A stretch of 64,000 nt of DNA from Actinomadura xylanilytica (GTDB taxonomy: Bacteria; Actinomycetota; Actinomycetes; Streptosporangiales; Streptosporangiaceae), in assembly GCF_030283145.1 (NCBI RefSeq), contig NZ_JASNWE010000004.1, positions 186,001 to 250,000 on the forward strand, in the 5' to 3' direction. The notes beneath the pieces were generated by a model. It did not search any database and was not told the DNA's origin. It worked only from the letters and a program-made list of their open reading frames with translations. Position 1 is the first letter of the stretch, and each line of letters opens with the position of its first letter. Position numbers and translations under genes: made by a program. Below, piece after piece: positions 17,401 to 25,050 of the stretch.

Positions 17401-18912
17401 GGCGCGGAGGAGTTCTCCCCGCTCATCGCGGCCAACACCCACATCCCGGCCGAGCGGCACGGCACCTACAGCACCACCCGGGACGACCAGGACGCGGTGC
17501 TCGTCCAGATCTACAACGGCGACCTGCGCCCCGAGTCCAAGATCGGGGAGTTCCGGCTCGGTGGCATCCCGCCCGCCCCGGCGGGCGAGCCCGAGATCGA
17601 GGTGACCTTCGCCATCGACCAGAGCTGCGTGCTGGAGGTGACGGCCCGTGACAGGAAGACCGGCAACCTCAGCTCGATCACGGTGAGCGACACGACGCTG
17701 CTGTCCCCCGGCGAGGTCAGCGAGATGGCGCTGCGGCACCGGCTGGAGCGGGAGCGGGAGACGCTGCGGACCGAGACCGCCGCGCTGCGCGAGCGGCTGG
17801 CGGGGCTCGCGGACGAGGCCGGGCACGCGGACGCCGAGGCGCTGCTGAAGGAGTTCCGCACGCGCCTGGCGGCGCACCGTCCGGGCGGCGTCCGGCAGGA
17901 CCCGCGCACCGAGCGGGTGCTCACGGAGATCTACGGCCCGGCCGCCGCCGAGCTGGAGACCGAGCTGGCCTCGATGCGCGGCCCGCTCCTCGACCTGACC
18001 ACCAAGGCCCGCGAATACCTCGGCACCCAGGGACCGGACCTGTCGGGCGACCTGGCGGAGGGACGGCTCCTGCTGGACCTGCTCGGGGCTCTGCTGGCCC
18101 GGCTCCGTCCGGCGCTGGCGCAGGTGACGCTGTGGAACGCGGTGCTCGGCCGGATCACCGCCGGGCAGGCCGACCCGCTGCGCAGGTTCCGGGGCCTCCA
18201 CGCCACCGGCGACTACGCCCACGCCCTCGCGGCGCGGGCCGAACTGGGCGGGCCCTTGGACGATCCCGAGGACGTGCGCCGCGAGCTGCGGTGCCTCGCC
18301 GAGACCGGGGCGGCCGACGCGTACCGCCGCACGCTGATCGCGAACGCGGACCGGCTCGGTGCCGCCGTCCTGGACCCGGCCGGCCCCGGGGCGTTCCTCC
18401 GGCGCGTCCGCCCCGCGCTGGTGCGGACGGCGTCGGGCGGCGGCTTCCTGATCTCCGACCGCCTGGTCGTGACCGGACGCGACCCCGGCACCGAGGTCGA
18501 GACCTCGGCGGGACGGCGGCGCGTCGGGCACGTCTTCGCCCCGGAGTCGCCGCACCTCGGCGTGGTCCTGCTGCAACTGGCCGAACCCGTCCCGGCGGCG
18601 CCGCTGCGGCTGGGCCACGCGGGGCTGGTGCGCGTCGGCGACCCGGTGCACGCCGTCGGCGCCTCGGACGAGCTGCTGCTCTCGGGGGTGGTCGACTCCT
18701 TCGAGGCGTTCCCCGAGCAGGGCCTGCGCCTCTACCGGACGGGCCTGCCGGCGCCTCCGGACGGGGCGGGCGGCCCGCTGCTGAACGGGCTCGGCGAGGT
18801 CGTCGGCGTGCTGACCGGCGGCGCGCACACCGGCGGGGCGACGTTCGCGGTCACGGTCGACGACCTGGCCACGCTGCTGGCCGGCGCCGGCTTCGGCGCC
18901 ACCGGCCCCTGA
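14467..18912 (+). CDS. TPR-Hsp70 fusion with C-terminal pseudo-trypsin domain
   Basis: 1481 residues. 1-570: TPR-like helical repeats with LYRAHGLYLKAGRHGDAERV-type units. 577 to about 1110: Hsp70/DnaK-like core with phosphate-1 loop WALDLGTTTCAVSIYDG, phosphate-2 VVVDLGAGTLDIS near 775, adenosine loop VLVGGPMLAPYVREAVEE, and a substrate-binding-domain start DVTPLALGLLV near 965. 1110-1310: helical linker. 1311-1481: trypsin-like fold with GGGFLISDRLVVTGRD, where the catalytic His block (VVTAxH) reads VVTGRD, and DGAGGPLLNGLGEVVGV, where GxSGGPL reads GAGGPL. Both catalytic residues are lost, so this is a binding module. Probably a cytoplasmic chaperone-like scaffold. Start ATG 14467; same strand as CHAT and phosphodiesterase genes. 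Confidence 0.88.
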   Translation: MPVRGWGSDRRLRRLEAAFAGDPPAGRQLEKAARDYVRALERALGQDPALALRLFRAYDSRVPGHVYAAELPAGHAELLAGLAAGTDADALTVTFELATRLGSAPLQRAARDRLADVLGGTGDADRLVAQLDRWRGLGLLDRDTVARSLRGHLPTSPLARDEQLWTGFLSRLPGSALPELFEVHAFLGNGAEAVRLADTAVRREEAMRCCLRSPRLDDVRAGLELASREGAGILADLAGRAADLHFGRGEYAEALPHYRAAGRPDRLSECHERLGRFGDALAACPDDRPDRLERLAGACWPEVDALVERREYAEAAVLAETVVRRLALITGATGALAARRAELTARRAAVVQAGRRHYAALAEPAGPSDDDVGPAVHLEWSRFEEGAGETSAAAEQAEHGGDLYRAHGLYLKAGRHGDAERVLRGDPDGWDARAGAREAGGDLVGAAELYAAAGRPEEAAGLYLQAGRPAEAARSLIAWRGDDAIEDPRLADCLRRSGDTGRLAALCLAAVERHGRDTAGFAELRRLRDEAMLPPDLEPDVRRCLEALGTRGREPFEARAAAWTAQAIRDVDRRYAGIWALDLGTTTCAVSIYDGATKEPVLCPWKGHPYFASTLTLDEAGNERVGIAGEEVLASWVKGHISAAKRRIGGLTRYRVRGRVYRTEEVAARLIGHARGMVEDFLAERVLEAVADLARAELGEVRDEWLGRLAEGHDLRVERPRAVLTIPAFFRNNQKQATRNACAIAGVELARLIHEPTAACITAARQRRLSGEVVVVDLGAGTLDISALWVDGRMYDVHQVGGDTGFGGADFDAIIVRALEERLARTGVTVPAKGRERRRFEIAAEYLKIGLSGQHEVDYPLPGFNGDPGFRLSLSRDELTGILAGPLDTLRTTCRRLRDSLKERPEHLVLVGGPMLAPYVREAVEEVFGLRRTVLSDPRTAVARGAATQAAVLSGALREQVLMDVTPLALGLLVAPSPGAEEFSPLIAANTHIPAERHGTYSTTRDDQDAVLVQIYNGDLRPESKIGEFRLGGIPPAPAGEPEIEVTFAIDQSCVLEVTARDRKTGNLSSITVSDTTLLSPGEVSEMALRHRLERERETLRTETAALRERLAGLADEAGHADAEALLKEFRTRLAAHRPGGVRQDPRTERVLTEIYGPAAAELETELASMRGPLLDLTTKAREYLGTQGPDLSGDLAEGRLLLDLLGALLARLRPALAQVTLWNAVLGRITAGQADPLRRFRGLHATGDYAHALAARAELGGPLDDPEDVRRELRCLAETGAADAYRRTLIANADRLGAAVLDPAGPGAFLRRVRPALVRTASGGGFLISDRLVVTGRDPGTEVETSAGRRRVGHVFAPESPHLGVVLLQLAEPVPAAPLRLGHAGLVRVGDPVHAVGASDELLLSGVVDSFEAFPEQGLRLYRTGLPAPPDGAGGPLLNGLGEVVGVLTGGAHTGGATFAVTVDDLATLLAGAGFGATGP

Positions 18913-18978
18913 CCTGCGACCTGCGCGGGCGCCACCGGTCCCTGATCGGCGACGTGCGGGGGCGCCACCGGCCTCTGA
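18895..18978. repeat. 33-bp tandem repeat spanning the Hsp70-fusion stop codon
   Basis: GGCGCCACCGGCCCCTGA, with small changes, recurs at 18895, 18928 and 18961 (period 33). Each copy includes a TGA in the gene's frame; the first is the stop used. The two downstream copies look like duplicated gene end. Confidence 0.7.
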
Positions 18979-18996
18979 CCGGCATGCCCCACAGGT

Positions 18997-19419
18997 CTAC
19001 CGCGCCTCGTCGACCCAGCGGCGGAGGAGGTCCTCGGTCACGCCGTAGACCTCCGCGGTCTGCGCGAGCGGCCGGACCCCTTCGACGACGTCGCGGACGG
19101 CCTTCGGCGCGAACCGGGCGTCCCAGCTCCGAAGGATCTCCTCGGTCCGCGGGCGGAACCGCGGGAACCGGCCGGCGAGGCCCGCGAAGGCCGCGCGCAT
19201 CTCCTCCCGGGTGGGGAAGAGGAACCCGTTGTTGATCGCGAGGGCGGCCTGGACGCGGGCCGGGTCGTCCCCCCGCAGCCAGGACCGGCAGACCTCCATG
19301 AGCTCCGTCCCGTTGTCCTCGACCTTCCAGACGAGGGTGTCGCAGACCTCGGCGAGGTCCTCGTCGTCCATCCTCTCGAGCAGGCCGGACAGGACCGTCT
19401 CCATGGGTATCTTCGGCAC
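18997..19419 (-). CDS. Probable immunity protein for the RHS toxin
   Basis: 140 residues, acidic and mostly helical (MDDEDLAEVCDTLVW, GDDPARVQAALAINNG, RTEEILRSW). It directly follows the RHS toxin gene with 6 bp between, which is the standard toxin-immunity order, and it has no signal peptide. I do not recognise a named immunity family; the assignment rests on position, size and composition. GTG at 19419 is used; an ATG five codons inside (19404) is an alternative. It should bind the methyltransferase-like tip encoded just upstream. Confidence 0.6.
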   Translation of the reverse strand: MPKIPMETVLSGLLERMDDEDLAEVCDTLVWKVEDNGTELMEVCRSWLRGDDPARVQAALAINNGFLFPTREEMRAAFAGLAGRFPRFRPRTEEILRSWDARFAPKAVRDVVEGVRPLAQTAEVYGVTEDLLRRWVDEAR

Positions 19420-19425
19420 CGGGCA

Positions 19426-22400
19426 TCAGATCCTTCGGTATCTGCGGGTGATGTGGTTGTCGGTGGTCGAGAGCGGGCTCCCGTTCGTCAGGCGCTGGGT
19501 CCCGAAACCGTGTTCGGGGATCATCGGTCCCTCGTGCTCCAGCCTGAAGCCCATGCCCTCGAGGTCGGCGGGCGGCTTGATGAACTTGTTCTTCGGGCTG
19601 CCGGTGACCGACAGCGTCCCACCCGGTTCGAGCACGCGCGCGGTCTCCGGGTTGACCGGGTTGTAACCGTAGGGGTTGACGGCGTGCACTTCGTTGAACG
19701 CGCCGTTCCTGAACGGAAGGTGGTTGGCGTCGCCGACGACGTCGACCCCCGGCCCCGGCGTCCTGTCCATGTTGACCGCGCCGGGCATGGGGTTCTGCCC
19801 GGCGCCCATGTTGAGCTTGCAGGGCGCGAGTCCGAGCGGGTCGATGGCCTCCATCGGGTTGGACACGTACGCGTGCGGGTCGGTGCCTCCCCGGAGGCCG
19901 AGCGGGTCGCCGCTCTGGTAGCGGGACGTCGCCGAGTCGTAGTAGCGGTGGTGGTTGTAGTCGAGACCGGTCTCCCGGTCGCGGTACTGCCCGGGGAACT
20001 GGAGCGGGCAGTCGGTGCCGGCGGGTTCCGTCCGGCCGCCCCACAGGTTCCGGCGCGGGTGCCATACGACCTGGCCCGAGGCGTCCACCATCTCGGCGGG
20101 CGTGCCGACCAGGTCCGCGACGATGGCGTAGAACCGCTCGTCGATCCCCTGTCCGGCGTCCGGGGCCCGTTCGAGCTGGGCGAGCGGGCGGATGCCGCCG
20201 GGCTCGTACTCCCAGACCGTGCTCGACCCGGTGTAGGCGCCCCGCTCGGGCGACCAGACGCGCTCGACCCGCTCCGCGAGGACGGGGCCGTCCCAGGCGA
20301 AGTCCACCTGCTCCAGCACGCCCTCGCCGTCCGGGGCGAGCCGCGTCTTGGCGATGCGGCGTCCGAGCGGGTCGTAGTGGTAGCGCCACTGCCGGCCGTC
20401 GGGGGTCTCGACGCCGGTGAGGCGGTCTTCGGCGCTCCAGCGGTACCGCCACGTGTCGGGCTTGGAGGACAGGCGGGACCGCTGGCGCAGCAGGACGCGT
20501 CCGGCGGCGTCGTGCTCGAAGCGCACCGAACCCGCGCGCCTCAGCATCGTCCCGGTGTACTCGCGGTCCCCCTGCGCCTCGGGGTCGGCGGTGGGCCCGG
20601 CGGCCTGGGCGATGTTCCCCGCGGTGTCGTAGGCGTACCGCTCGGTCCAGCCCTGGGCGTGGACGGCGGTGACGCGTCCGACGCCGTCGAACTCCAACGT
20701 CCGGTCGCCGCCGAGCCGGTCGCCGATCGCCGCGACGGCGCCGTCCGCCCGGTAGGCGTAGCCCCGGTGCTGGAGCAGCCGGGCCCGGCGCTCGGACGGG
20801 GCGGGCGCGCCCCAGACGGTCTGCGAGGTCAGCCGGTGCGCGGCGTCCCAGACCTGGCTGAGGACGGCGCCGGCGCCGATCCGGCGCTGCACCTCGCGGC
20901 CCGCCGCGTCGTGCTCGAAGTGGATCGACTGCCCGCCGGCCGCGAGGGAGCGCGGCAGCCCGACGGCGTCGTACTCCCACCTGCTCTCCGAGCCCGTGGG
21001 CGTGCGCCGGCGCACCCGCCGCCCGCGGGCGTCGTAGGACGACAGGAGCGGGCGCCCGTTGCAGTGCTCGGCGGTCACCCGGCCGAGCGCGTCGCGTTCG
21101 AACCGCAGTTCCGCGTGCGCGTTGGCCGCGCTCTCCAGCCAACCGTTCGCGGTGTAGGAGAAGCTGGTGACGCCGTCGTCCGACCGCTTCTCCACGACCA
21201 GGCCGCGCGCGTCGCGGGTGAACGCGATGGTCTGGCCGAGGCCGTTCGTGCGGGACGCCAGCCGGCCGGTCCCGTCGTAGGCGTACTCCAGGACCCGGCC
21301 GTTGAAGTCGCTCTCGCGGACGAGGTTGCCCGCGGCGTCGTACTCGTAGCGCCAGACCAGGCCCTGGGGGTTGGTGACGGCGGTCAGGCGCAGCGCGCTG
21401 TCGTGGGTGAACTCCAGGCGCGCCCCGTCCGCCCCGATCTGGGCGACCGGGAGGTCGAACGCGCCGTACTCGGTGCGGACGACCCGGCCGAGGGCGTCGA
21501 CGTACTCGGTCCGGTTGCCCTCGGGGTCGTGGCTCCAGCGTTCGGTCGTGCCGTCGGGGAGGGTCCGCCAGGCGAGCCGTCCTTCGGGGGTCCGCCCGTA
21601 GCGGAAGGTCCCGCCGACCGGGTCGACGAGGCCGGTCAGCCTGCCCGCCGCGTCATAGGAGTACCGGGTGACCCCGCCGAGCGGATCGATGGTCGCGGTG
21701 TGCAGCCCGGCGGGGTCGGTCTCGACGCGGGTCACGTTGCCCAGCGGGTCGGTGATCGAGGTGAGCCGGCCGCGCTCGTCGCGGGCGTAGCGCTGCACCG
21801 AGCCCGCCGGGTCGGTCGCCTCGACCAGGTTCCCGGCGGCGTCGAAGGACTGCCGCCACACGGCCCCGCCGACGTCGGTGATCTCGATCGGACGGTGCGA
21901 GGCGTCGTACACGGCGGTGGCGCGCGTGCCGTCGGGGTGGGCGACCGCGGTGAGGTCGCCGTGCTCGTCGTAGGTGTAGCGGGTGGTGCGGCCGAGGGCG
22001 TCGGTGCGGGCGAGCGGGCGGTCGTGCCGGTCCCATTCGGTGCGGGTCGTCGCGCCGAGCGGGTCGGTCTCGGACACGACCTGGAAGAGCTCGTTGTACC
22101 GGTAGGTGGTGGTGTGGCCGAGCGCGTCGGTGACGACCGTGGTGCGGTTCCCGGGGTCGTGGGACAGGGTGGCGCTGAGGTAGCCGTCCTTGCCGGTGGC
22201 GCGGACGGCCCGCCCCTCGCCGTCGTACTCGTAGCGGTACCAGAACCCGTTCCGGTCGACCCAGCCGGTCAGGCGGCCCTCGTCGTCGTAGGTGAACCGC
22301 AGCGGCCGGCCGGAGGAGTCGGTCACCTCGGCCAGGTGGCCGCGCTCGTCGTACCCGTAGCGGACGAGGGTGACACCGCCCGGCGGGTCGTCCGCCTCCC

Positions 22401-23256
22401 CGGTGAGCAGCCGCAGCGCGGTGATCCGGTGTTCTGCGGGCCCGCCGGATCCGCCGGGCGGGCCCGCTGAATCCGGGCCCGCCGGGTGTCGCGCGGCCGG
22501 GTCCAGGGCCGCGCTGTCGACCGCGATGCGGTACCCGCCCGAGTGCCGGACCTCGACCAGGACCTGGTCCTCGTACAGCAGCTCGACGCGGTCGCCGTTC
22601 CGGTCGCTGATCGCGACCAGCGGCAGCCGTGACCAGCCGTGCTCCTCTCCGGGAGCGGCGAAGTGCAGGGTGCGGCCCGAGTGCGGGTCGGTGAGCTCGT
22701 ACCCGCCTCCGGACGTCAGGACGAGCGGGCGCTGCGGCCCCTCGACCGGGCGGAACTCGATGTTGGGCAGCACCGCCTGCGGATACTTCAGCACCGTGGC
22801 GTCGTCCGGCAGGACATGGACCCCTTCGGAGTCCGGCTCCAGGTGCTGGTCCAGCGTCGACGCCCACGACGTGCCGAACAGCCGGCCGGCGCGGTAGGTG
22901 GAGATGTGGGTGCGCTGTAACAGCAGCGGGAGCGCTCCCGGTAACTCCACGTCGGTCTGGGTCAGCAGCACCTCGCCGGTGACGACGTCGATCGGGTCGT
23001 CGGTCGTGGACTTGGTGTCGTTCGGCCTGGCGCCCGCGCGGTCGTTCCCGCTGCGCCGCGGCGGGGGGTTCTCGCCGCGCCGGCCCGGGGTCCGGGGTGA
23101 CCCGCCGTGCCCGCCGCCGCGCGAACGGCCCGGAGGCGACCGGAACGCCTCCCCCGCGGCCCGGCCGAACACTCCCCCGGCCGCTCCGTGCCCGCCCCGG
23201 CCTCGTCCGCCCCGGCCGCCGCCCCCGCCCCGGCCGCCACCTCCGCGTCTACCCAA
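19426..23256 (-). CDS. RHS-repeat polymorphic toxin with methyltransferase-like C-terminal tip
   Basis: 1276 residues. 1-80: Gly/Arg-rich disordered leader. Then a DUF6531-type start (DDPIDVVTGEVLLTQ), long arrays of YD/RHS repeats (YDERGHLAEVTDSSGRPLRF-like units) forming the shell, and the conserved RHS end: PGQYRDRETGLDYNHHRYYD, SGDPLGL then IDPLGL, the Asp-mediated self-cleavage region. The final 133 residues (coded by 19426-19827) are the variable tip: KLNMGAG, VNMDRT, DVVGDANHLPF, ARVLEPGGTLSVTG. This is the order of a class I SAM-methyltransferase, unlike the common nuclease or deaminase tips. No PAAR or other delivery domain is visible. The annotated TTG start has no ribosome site; see findings. 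Confidence 0.88.
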   Translation of the reverse strand: MGRRGGGGRGGGGGRGGRGRGGHGAAGGVFGRAAGEAFRSPPGRSRGGGHGGSPRTPGRRGENPPPRRSGNDRAGARPNDTKSTTDDPIDVVTGEVLLTQTDVELPGALPLLLQRTHISTYRAGRLFGTSWASTLDQHLEPDSEGVHVLPDDATVLKYPQAVLPNIEFRPVEGPQRPLVLTSGGGYELTDPHSGRTLHFAAPGEEHGWSRLPLVAISDRNGDRVELLYEDQVLVEVRHSGGYRIAVDSAALDPAARHPAGPDSAGPPGGSGGPAEHRITALRLLTGEADDPPGGVTLVRYGYDERGHLAEVTDSSGRPLRFTYDDEGRLTGWVDRNGFWYRYEYDGEGRAVRATGKDGYLSATLSHDPGNRTTVVTDALGHTTTYRYNELFQVVSETDPLGATTRTEWDRHDRPLARTDALGRTTRYTYDEHGDLTAVAHPDGTRATAVYDASHRPIEITDVGGAVWRQSFDAAGNLVEATDPAGSVQRYARDERGRLTSITDPLGNVTRVETDPAGLHTATIDPLGGVTRYSYDAAGRLTGLVDPVGGTFRYGRTPEGRLAWRTLPDGTTERWSHDPEGNRTEYVDALGRVVRTEYGAFDLPVAQIGADGARLEFTHDSALRLTAVTNPQGLVWRYEYDAAGNLVRESDFNGRVLEYAYDGTGRLASRTNGLGQTIAFTRDARGLVVEKRSDDGVTSFSYTANGWLESAANAHAELRFERDALGRVTAEHCNGRPLLSSYDARGRRVRRRTPTGSESRWEYDAVGLPRSLAAGGQSIHFEHDAAGREVQRRIGAGAVLSQVWDAAHRLTSQTVWGAPAPSERRARLLQHRGYAYRADGAVAAIGDRLGGDRTLEFDGVGRVTAVHAQGWTERYAYDTAGNIAQAAGPTADPEAQGDREYTGTMLRRAGSVRFEHDAAGRVLLRQRSRLSSKPDTWRYRWSAEDRLTGVETPDGRQWRYHYDPLGRRIAKTRLAPDGEGVLEQVDFAWDGPVLAERVERVWSPERGAYTGSSTVWEYEPGGIRPLAQLERAPDAGQGIDERFYAIVADLVGTPAEMVDASGQVVWHPRRNLWGGRTEPAGTDCPLQFPGQYRDRETGLDYNHHRYYDSATSRYQSGDPLGLRGGTDPHAYVSNPMEAIDPLGLAPCKLNMGAGQNPMPGAVNMDRTPGPGVDVVGDANHLPFRNGAFNEVHAVNPYGYNPVNPETARVLEPGGTLSVTGSPKNKFIKPPADLEGMGFRLEHEGPMIPEHGFGTQRLTNGSPLSTTDNHITRRYRRI

Positions 23257-23390
23257 GACGGGCTCCGGGCGTCTGGTCGATCGAAGGTCCGGTGCTCATC
23301 ACTGGCTCTCCTCGGAAGCGGCGGGCGCCGAAATTTCCCGGGAGTATAACGACGCCGGACCGCTCAGCGGATACGCGCCGCGTGGGGGGA

Positions 23391-24767
23391 CTACACCAGG
23401 CCCTGGGCGAGCATCGCGCCGGCGACCCGCTCGAAACCGGCGATGTTGGCGCCGATGACGTAGTCGCCGGGGGCGCCGTAGCGTTCGGCGGTCTCGTAGC
23501 AGGTGTCGTGGATGTCGCGCATGATCTGCGCCAGTTCCGTCTCGACCTGGTCGAACGACCAGGACTCGCGGCCCGCGTTCTGCCGCATCTCCAGCGCGCT
23601 GACCGCGACGCCGCCAGCGTTGGCGGCCTTGCCGGGGCCGAACGCGACGCCCGCGTCCTGGAAGACCCGGACCGCGTCGTGCGTGGTCGGCATGTTCGCG
23701 CCCTCGGAGACCGCCTTGACGCCGTTGCGGACCAGGATCAGCGCGGCGTCGACGTCCAGCTCGTTCTGCGTGGCGGACGGGAGGGCGATGTCGGCGGGAA
23801 CGTCCCACACGCTGCCGCCCTGCACGTACCGGGCCGAGGCGCCGCGCAGGTCGGCGTAGTCGGCGACGCGTCCCCGCTGGCCCTCCTTGACCCGCTTGAG
23901 CAGGTCGAGGTCGATGCCCTTCTCGTCGACCACGTAGCCGTCGGAGTCGGACACGGTGATCACGTTCGCGCCGAACGCCTGCGCCTTCTCGGCCGTGTAG
24001 ATCGCGACGTTGCCGGAGCCGGAGACGACGACCTGCTGCCCGTCCAGGTCCTCGCCGCGGCGCCGGAGCATCTCGGCGGTGAACAGCACGTTGCCGTAGC
24101 CGGTGGCCTCGGTGCGGCCCGCCGAACCGCCCCATTCCTGGCCCTTGCCGGTGAGGAAGCCCGCCTCCCAGCGGTTGGTGACCCGCCGGTACTGGCCGAA
24201 CATGTAGCCGATCTCGCGGGTGCCGACGCCGATGTCGCCGGCCGGCACGTCGGTGTGCTCGCCCACGTGGCGGTACAGCTCGGTCATGAACGACTGGCAG
24301 AAGCGCATCACCTCGTCGTCGGAGCGCCCGCGCGGGTCGAAGTCGCTGCCGCCCTTGCCGCCGCCGATGCCGAGACCGGTCAGCGCGTTCTTGAAGATCT
24401 GCTCGAAGCCGAGGAACTTCACGATGCCGAGGTTGACGGTGGGGTGGAAGCGCAGGCCGCCCTTGTACGGGCCGAGTGCGCTGTTGAACTCGACCCGGAA
24501 GCCGCGGTTGACGTGGATCTCGCCGGAGTCGTCCTGCCAGGGCACCCGGAAGATGATCTGGCGCTCGGGCTCGGTGACCCGCTCCACCAGCTTGGCGGCG
24601 GCGACCTCGGGGCGTTCGTCCAGCACCGGCGCGAGGGACTCCAGCACCTCGGCGACGGCCTGGTGGAACTCGGGCTCGCCGGGGTCGCGGCGCAGCACCC
24701 GGTTGTAGGACTCCTCCAGTGCCGACAGCGTCGGAGGGGCGGCGGGCAGCCGAGGGGACAGGGGCAT
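23391..24767 (-). CDS. gdhA: NADP-specific glutamate dehydrogenase
   Basis: Hexameric glutamate dehydrogenase, 458 residues, the usual size for the NADP anabolic type; it aminates 2-oxoglutarate with ammonium. Seen are the substrate-binding YKGGLRFHPTVN (near residue 101), the catalytic-lysine loop GGGKGGSDFDPRG (near 135), and the nucleotide fold VVVSGSGNVAIYTAEKA with the family's typical DSDGYV. ATG at 24767 follows AAGGAA at good spacing; the open frame extends further upstream but without a ribosome site. It is divergent from an MHS-family transporter of the 2-oxoglutarate/organic-acid kind, which fits carbon-nitrogen balance. Confidence 0.96.
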   Translation of the reverse strand: MPLSPRLPAAPPTLSALEESYNRVLRRDPGEPEFHQAVAEVLESLAPVLDERPEVAAAKLVERVTEPERQIIFRVPWQDDSGEIHVNRGFRVEFNSALGPYKGGLRFHPTVNLGIVKFLGFEQIFKNALTGLGIGGGKGGSDFDPRGRSDDEVMRFCQSFMTELYRHVGEHTDVPAGDIGVGTREIGYMFGQYRRVTNRWEAGFLTGKGQEWGGSAGRTEATGYGNVLFTAEMLRRRGEDLDGQQVVVSGSGNVAIYTAEKAQAFGANVITVSDSDGYVVDEKGIDLDLLKRVKEGQRGRVADYADLRGASARYVQGGSVWDVPADIALPSATQNELDVDAALILVRNGVKAVSEGANMPTTHDAVRVFQDAGVAFGPGKAANAGGVAVSALEMRQNAGRESWSFDQVETELAQIMRDIHDTCYETAERYGAPGDYVIGANIAGFERVAGAMLAQGLV

Positions 24768-25050
24768 GGTGCGTTCCTTTCGCCAGACAACGATCTTGTA
24801 CGTACCCGGCGATGGGAGGCGTTCAATCCCCGCGGGCCGTCCACCTCGCCGGGACGGGCCTGATGACGTCTGTCGCCAGAGTGACCGGTAACGGAGTATA
24901 GAAGCGGCCCGGAATCGCCGAACGGCCAGGTCACCGGCAGGGCGCGGGGGGGCCAATGTTAAGGGCGGATTAGATATCGGCCGCCGCCCTTCGCCCCGGC
25001 GGCCGTCCGGGGGACGCTCGCCTTCCACGGCTCCTCGCGGGAGGTCCTCG
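24768..25050. promoter_or_regulatory. Divergent promoter region, gdhA and MHS transporter
   Basis: 283 bp with lower-GC patches near 24780-24810 and 24890-24965. No strong dyad found. GGGAGG at 25039-25044 serves the transporter. Confidence 0.4.

Noticed and set aside
14419..18828. A 1469-codon open frame on the minus strand opposite the Hsp70 fusion
   Set aside because: Antisense frame of a GC-rich gene: the product is Arg/Gln/Pro/Gly-rich with no domain, while the plus strand encodes a complete Hsp70.
19453..22470. A 1005-codon plus-strand frame opposite the RHS gene
   Set aside because: Val/Gly/Arg-rich antisense shadow; the minus strand has unmistakable YD repeats.
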